Shown here one piece after another: positions 60,936 through 64,000 of a stretch of DNA of 64,000 nt. The DNA lies in assembly GCA_900766265.1 (NCBI GenBank), contig CAAFUS010000006.1, positions 434,001 through 498,000 on the forward strand, read 5' to 3'. This DNA is from Pseudomonadaceae bacterium (GTDB taxonomy: Bacteria > Pseudomonadota > Gammaproteobacteria > Pseudomonadales > Pseudomonadaceae). Below the pieces are notes generated by a model, which searched no databases, was not told the DNA's origin, and saw only the letters and a program-made list of their open reading frames with translations. Both the position numbers and the translations under genes were made by a program. Every line of letters starts with the position of its first letter. Position 1 is the first letter of the stretch.

Positions 60936-62940
60936 CGATGGTTTCCTCCTGCAAGCGGCACCATTGCCGCCAACTGCGCCTGAGCTGCTCGACTGCCGCC
61001 TCGCCCAGGCGCCGCGCCTCGCCCGGCGCTGCACTGGCGAGCACCTCGTGCAGACGCTCGGCCGGTCTGTCGAGCCAGTCCTGTCGCTGCGGTGAAGGCC
61101 CCTGTTCCAGCACCTTGCGCACGGCCTGCAGCGCCTGCGCCTGCTGGGCGTCCCGCCCGGCCGGTCTGGCCGCGGCGAGGCACAGGCGCAGGTGCAGCAG
61201 CTCATCGCCCATGTCCAGCCCGAGCAGACCGTCGTCCCAGCGCGTGCGGCGCTCGGGCGGCAGGATCGAATGGTGCCGCGCCAGCTGCAGCAGGCGGTCG
61301 GCCATGCGACCGGCGAACCAGGTCTCGGCCCCGGCCAGGCGCCGTGAAGTCAGCTCCGAGAGGTCACGCAAGGTCGCCTCGAGCAATCGCCGCCCGTGCC
61401 AGGCCGGGTGGCGCAGGCTGATCAGGCGAAACGCGGCCACGGCGCAGCCGACGCCGATCAGCATGGCGATGGCCTGATCGAAAAAGTAGGCCACGTCGAA
61501 GCGCATAAGGTTCTGCGGCTCGACGAGCACGATGGTATGCAGGCAGAACGAAGTGGCCGTGCCCGCCAGCGCGGGCCGCGCCATGCCCAAAGCGCCGAAG
61601 AACAGCGGCACACCCAACCCCAGGCAGAGCATCGGAAAGCCGCTCCACTGCGGCAGCAACAGCTGCCCGACGACGAAGGCGACCGGAATCGCCATCGCGA
61701 TGCCGCGCAGGAAGCTGAAGCCGATCTGCACCGCATTGTCGCGGCTGGCGAACAGCCCGCAGACCACCGCCGCAAGGATCATCGCGCCCACCGCGGCAGT
61801 CCAGCCGGTGAACATCCAGAAGGTCGCCAGCACGCCGAAGGTGAGCGCACTGCGAAGCCCGTACGCCAGCGCCAGGGTGAGGTCGCGATGAGCCGCCAGC
61901 CCGCCTCCCCGGCCTTCGGGTTCCCGCCCCTCTTCGACGGCCTGCAAGGCTTCGCCGGCGGCCGCGGCATACTCGAGCAGCAAGGCCAGGCGACCCAGGC
62001 AGTAATGCAGGTTGGCACCCAGATCCGGCTGCCGGGCTTCACCGATCAGACGCTCGCGCAGCGGCCGAAGCGTTCTGCGGTCGGGCGATTGCAAGACGGC
62101 ACGCACGTCGTCGAGCCAGGGCGCAAGCTGCACGCGCTCGGCGTCGGAAAGCTCGCGCAGCTGGCGGCGCACGGCCCGCGCGGTGCGCAACAGTGTCAGC
62201 AGGCGCGCCCCGAGCGCACGTATGCCCCTGGCCCGGATACGTCCGCGAGGGCCTTCGAACCAGGCGTGCTCGCGCTGGGCATCCACCGCGACGATCCGAC
62301 CGAGCATTTCCAGCAGGCCCTGGCGGTCCGGCTCGCCCGGCTGCAGCGAAGCCTGAGCGCTCGTCAGCGCGGAGCGCCAGGCGGCCTGTGCCTGCTGTCC
62401 CAGTTGCAGCTGAACCCGTTGGGGCCAGAGCAATGCGCTGGTCAGTGTCGCGCAGCTGATGCCGAGGAGGATTTCGGTGCAGCGTGCCACTGCATGGTCG
62501 AATACCAGAACCGGTTCGGCCAACGCCGGGAGGCCGATCAGCAAGACCGTGTAACCGGCCAGCACGAAGGAATAGGACCAGGCGCTGCGCAGCAGCGTCG
62601 AGGCAGCGGTACAGAGCCAGAGCCAGGCCGCGAGGCAGCCCAGGAAGAGCCAGGGCGCCTGGGCTGCGAGCCCCATCAGGACGACCGCCATGCAGGTACC
62701 GACCAGCGTACCGATCACCCGGGCCAGCCCCTTCTGCAGCACCATCCCGGACAGCGGCTGGGCAACGATAAAGGCCGTCATCATCGCCCACTGCGGCTGC
62801 TCCAGATCGAAGCGCATGGCCAGCCATAACGCCAGCCCGGCACCGAGCAGGGTCTTGCAGGCGAACTGCAAGGCCGCTTTGTCGGGAAAGACGAATGGCT
62901 GGAAGGCGTTTGGCACGAAGCGCGGGCTCGGTGAGGTCAA
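60925..62940 (-). CDS. FUSC-family exporter (AaeB-like)
   Basis: 671 residues. Two sets of about five or six transmembrane helices (residues about 25-165 and 355-490), each followed by a cytosolic helical domain, in FUSC/AaeB fashion; motifs FPDKAALQFACKTLLGAGLAL and QPQWAMMTAFIVAQPLSGM are at the start of the first set. AaeB-type proteins export hydroxylated aromatic acids. The start is taken as a TTG at 62940; no ATG or good ribosome binding site is available before residue 42, so the start is uncertain. A SlyA-like palindrome lies upstream. Confidence 0.88.
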   Translation of the reverse strand: MTSPSPRFVPNAFQPFVFPDKAALQFACKTLLGAGLALWLAMRFDLEQPQWAMMTAFIVAQPLSGMVLQKGLARVIGTLVGTCMAVVLMGLAAQAPWLFLGCLAAWLWLCTAASTLLRSAWSYSFVLAGYTVLLIGLPALAEPVLVFDHAVARCTEILLGISCATLTSALLWPQRVQLQLGQQAQAAWRSALTSAQASLQPGEPDRQGLLEMLGRIVAVDAQREHAWFEGPRGRIRARGIRALGARLLTLLRTARAVRRQLRELSDAERVQLAPWLDDVRAVLQSPDRRTLRPLRERLIGEARQPDLGANLHYCLGRLALLLEYAAAAGEALQAVEEGREPEGRGGGLAAHRDLTLALAYGLRSALTFGVLATFWMFTGWTAAVGAMILAAVVCGLFASRDNAVQIGFSFLRGIAMAIPVAFVVGQLLLPQWSGFPMLCLGLGVPLFFGALGMARPALAGTATSFCLHTIVLVEPQNLMRFDVAYFFDQAIAMLIGVGCAVAAFRLISLRHPAWHGRRLLEATLRDLSELTSRRLAGAETWFAGRMADRLLQLARHHSILPPERRTRWDDGLLGLDMGDELLHLRLCLAAARPAGRDAQQAQALQAVRKVLEQGPSPQRQDWLDRPAERLHEVLASAAPGEARRLGEAAVEQLRRSWRQWCRLQEETIDVA

Positions 62941-62976
62941 TCGGCACGGACATCTGACAGGTCCACACCGATTAAA

Positions 62977-62998
62977 TTATTAGCTAGCTAACTAATAA
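62977..62998. promoter_or_regulatory. MarR/SlyA-type palindromic operator upstream of the FUSC operon
   Basis: TTATTAG-N8-CTAATAA with an internal perfect 12-bp palindrome TTAGCTAGCTAA (62980-62991), which differs from the SlyA consensus TTAGCAAGCTAA at one central base. It overlaps AT-rich sequence able to act as the -10 region, 37 nt before the FUSC start. Confidence 0.6.
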
Positions 62999-63022
62999 CC
63001 GCAACGCGCCTTTTTCAAGGCG

Positions 63023-63047
63023 AAAAAAAAGGCGACCGAAGTCGCCT
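63023..63047 (-). terminator. intrinsic terminator after ccoM
   Basis: Seven-base-pair stem AGGCGAC/GTCGCCT with a TTCG-type loop and an eight-T run on the minus strand. It separates ccoM from the FUSC promoter. Confidence 0.88.
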
Positions 63048-63080
63048 AAATGCCTTGCGTGCCCTGTGTATCGGACAGGA

Positions 63081-63194
63081 TCAACCTTGCTTCTTGCTCG
63101 AGTCCTGCCAGATGAAATAACCGACGCCACCGAAGAAGGCGAACATCAAGCCGACCGTGACCACCCCTGCGAGCACCACCTCATCGACGAACAT
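63081..63194 (-). CDS. ccoM: cbb3-type cytochrome c oxidase small subunit CcoM
   Basis: 37 residues: MFVDEVVLAGVVTVGLMFAF and then FGGVGYFIWQDSSKKQG. One transmembrane helix with an acidic N-terminus and a basic cytoplasmic tail agrees with CcoM, a short subunit that stabilises cbb3 oxidase in P. stutzeri. AGGAGG lies 6 nt before the ATG. No ccoNOQP genes are nearby, which is the usual situation, and two Anr-type boxes upstream fit low-oxygen expression. Confidence 0.78.
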   Translation of the reverse strand: MFVDEVVLAGVVTVGLMFAFFGGVGYFIWQDSSKKQG

Positions 63195-63260
63195 ATCCAG
63201 TCCTCCTGCGGTTGCAATGTCGCGATGGGTGCAAAGTAAACCGAGGATGGCTGGCAGAAA

Positions 63261-63274
63261 TTGACCCGCGTCAA
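63261..63274. promoter_or_regulatory. Anr/FNR box upstream of ccoM
   Basis: TTGAC-CCGC-GTCAA, a symmetrical match to TTGAT-N4-ATCAA with one substitution per half, about 73 nt before the ccoM ATG. Confidence 0.72.
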
Positions 63275-63310
63275 TGCCCGGCCCGCCCCACCTTCAGGTG
63301 GGCCCCGATA

Positions 63311-63324
63311 CTGACGCAGGTCAA
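63311..63324. promoter_or_regulatory. second, weaker Anr/FNR-like box
   Basis: CTGAC-GCAG-GTCAA; one half resembles the site at 63261, the other has an extra mismatch. It lies 50 bp further upstream of ccoM and might contribute to control of ccoM. Confidence 0.45.
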
Positions 63325-63381
63325 TAAAAAGGGGGACTCGCCCGCAGGGATGGCGGGACTGGACAGCGAGGGAATGGGAAC

Positions 63382-63543
63382 TCAGCGCTTTTTCGGCTTG
63401 CCCTTGCCCTTCTTGCGACCCTTGCCGAGCGGCATGGCCTTTTCGAAGGCATCACGCAGCTCGGTCAAGCGCTTCTCCTTCAGGTCATGGATGCGCTTGC
63501 CGCGTTCGGTGGTGAAGTCGATGACCTTGTCGTCACTACTCAT
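63382..63543 (-). CDS. small basic protein downstream of alkB
   Basis: 53 residues: MSSDDKVIDFTTERGKRIHD, a helical charged middle, then a Lys/Gly-rich tail ending KGKGKPKKR. The tail suggests nucleic-acid binding. It overlaps the alkB stop by 8 nt on the same strand, so is translated from the same message. I do not recognise the family. Confidence 0.62.
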   Translation of the reverse strand: MSSDDKVIDFTTERGKRIHDLKEKRLTELRDAFEKAMPLGKGRKKGKGKPKKR

Positions 63544-64000
63544 GGCCCGGCTCCGGATCGATCAGGCGGAAGGTGAGATTGAGCCGCGGCGCCGAAACCT
63601 TGCGCGTGCGGGCGATCTGGTGCTGCCAATGATGCTGTGTGGAACCGGCCATGGCCAGTAGCGAGCCGTGTTCCAGCACCAGGGAATGGGCGATGCGGCT
63701 ACTGCCGCAAGGGCGCAGGTCGAAGCGCCGGGGCGCGCCGAGGCTCAGGGAGACCACCAGAGGATCGCGTCCGAGCTCGGCCTCGTCGTCGCTGTGCCAG
63801 CCCATCGCATCCTGGCCGTCGCGGTACAGGTTCAACAGCACCCCATTGAACGGCTTGCCGACGCTGTCCTGGACGCGCTGGCGAATCCGGGTGAGCAACG
63901 GGGTCCAGGCCAGCGGCTCGTGCAGCAGGCCCGAGTAGCGATAGCACGCCCCGGGGTCGCCATACCAGGCCACCAGGCGCGGAACCGGAAAACGGCGGCC
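63536..64000 (-). CDS. alkB: alpha-ketoglutarate-dependent dioxygenase AlkB (C-terminal part)
   Basis: 155 codons are inside the window and the N-terminus is beyond the right edge. Fe(II) and 2-oxoglutarate ligands are visible in MGWHSDDEAELG (HxD) and the later HHWQHQI plus RLNLTFR, the standard set of AlkB-type DNA repair enzymes that remove 1-methyladenine and 3-methylcytosine. NLYRDGQDAMGWHSD and LSLGAPRRFDLR are also conserved. AlkB-like subgroups cannot be separated without the N-terminus. Confidence 0.87.
   Translation of the reverse strand, partial: GRRFPVPRLVAWYGDPGACYRYSGLLHEPLAWTPLLTRIRQRVQDSVGKPFNGVLLNLYRDGQDAMGWHSDDEAELGRDPLVVSLSLGAPRRFDLRPCGSSRIAHSLVLEHGSLLAMAGSTQHHWQHQIARTRKVSAPRLNLTFRLIDPEPGHE

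Noticed and set aside
1..64000. CRISPR array, toxin-antitoxin or restriction system
   Set aside because: No regularly spaced repeats and no cas, methylase, endonuclease or paired toxin-antitoxin genes were seen on either strand.

Overview
The window is a contiguous piece of a Pseudomonadaceae chromosome, most likely the Pseudomonas stutzeri (Stutzerimonas) group. This is inferred from high GC, the gene order recX-recA-pncC-mutS-fdxA, the fpr/finR divergent pair, an erdR-type regulator, a tandem fadD2/fadD1 pair, and a 37-residue CcoM-like oxidase subunit of the kind described from P. stutzeri. It is mostly ordinary core genome: I see no prophage, transposase, integrase, CRISPR array or rRNA operon, and one tRNA gene.

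Layout. 1-14.6 kb: start of dinG with its own LexA box, a CopD-like membrane protein, an OmpA-like lipoprotein, two small conserved genes, fpr/finR, erdR, an EamA exporter, a DTW-domain tRNA-modifying enzyme, a secreted small protein, a LOG-family protein, then the SOS and repair block recX-recA (LexA box), pncC, mutS and ferredoxin fdxA. 14.3-24.0 kb is an envelope region: CsbD; a glycosyltransferase/deacetylase/flippase-like operon; a YihY protein; tRNA-Thr(CGT); a three-gene translationally coupled membrane operon; and a low-GC locus encoding a secreted GH5 cellulase with two near-identical N-terminal repeats. 24.5-30.3 kb: two small stress-type genes, an S1-domain protein, two PQQ sugar dehydrogenases and a short SutA-like protein behind a palindrome-flanked promoter. 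30.4-38.7 kb: a pseudouridine-synthase homologue lacking the catalytic Asp, a GreA/B-like factor, AraC and LysE genes, DUF445, DUF1615, HIT, a lone curlin-repeat protein and a frameshifted VOC gene.

38.7-42.3 kb carries nirBD, preceded by a sigma54-like promoter, two hexaloop hairpins of the ANTAR/NasT type and an intrinsic terminator. This is a readable attenuation leader and the clearest regulatory system in the window. 42.1-51.2 kb: a 52-residue membrane protein, a CitMHS transporter, DUF3087, cytochrome b561, the large helicase HrpA and a secreted M28 aminopeptidase. 51.4-55.7 kb: fadD1, fadD2 and phaJ1, linking fatty-acid activation to R-3-hydroxyacyl-CoA supply. 56.0-59.7 kb: a codB-pucR-codA cytosine salvage operon coupled by two ATGA overlaps. 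59.8-64 kb: a REP-like repeat, a FUSC/DUF1656/HlyD exporter with a SlyA-like palindrome, ccoM with two Anr-type boxes, a 53-residue basic protein and alkB (cut by the window edge).

No wholly new defence or mobile system is evident. The items most worth following up are the nirBD leader, the duplicated domain in the cellulase, the catalytically altered pseudouridine synthase, the SutA-like protein with its palindromic promoter, and the solitary curlin. All similarity statements rest on motif recognition by eye.
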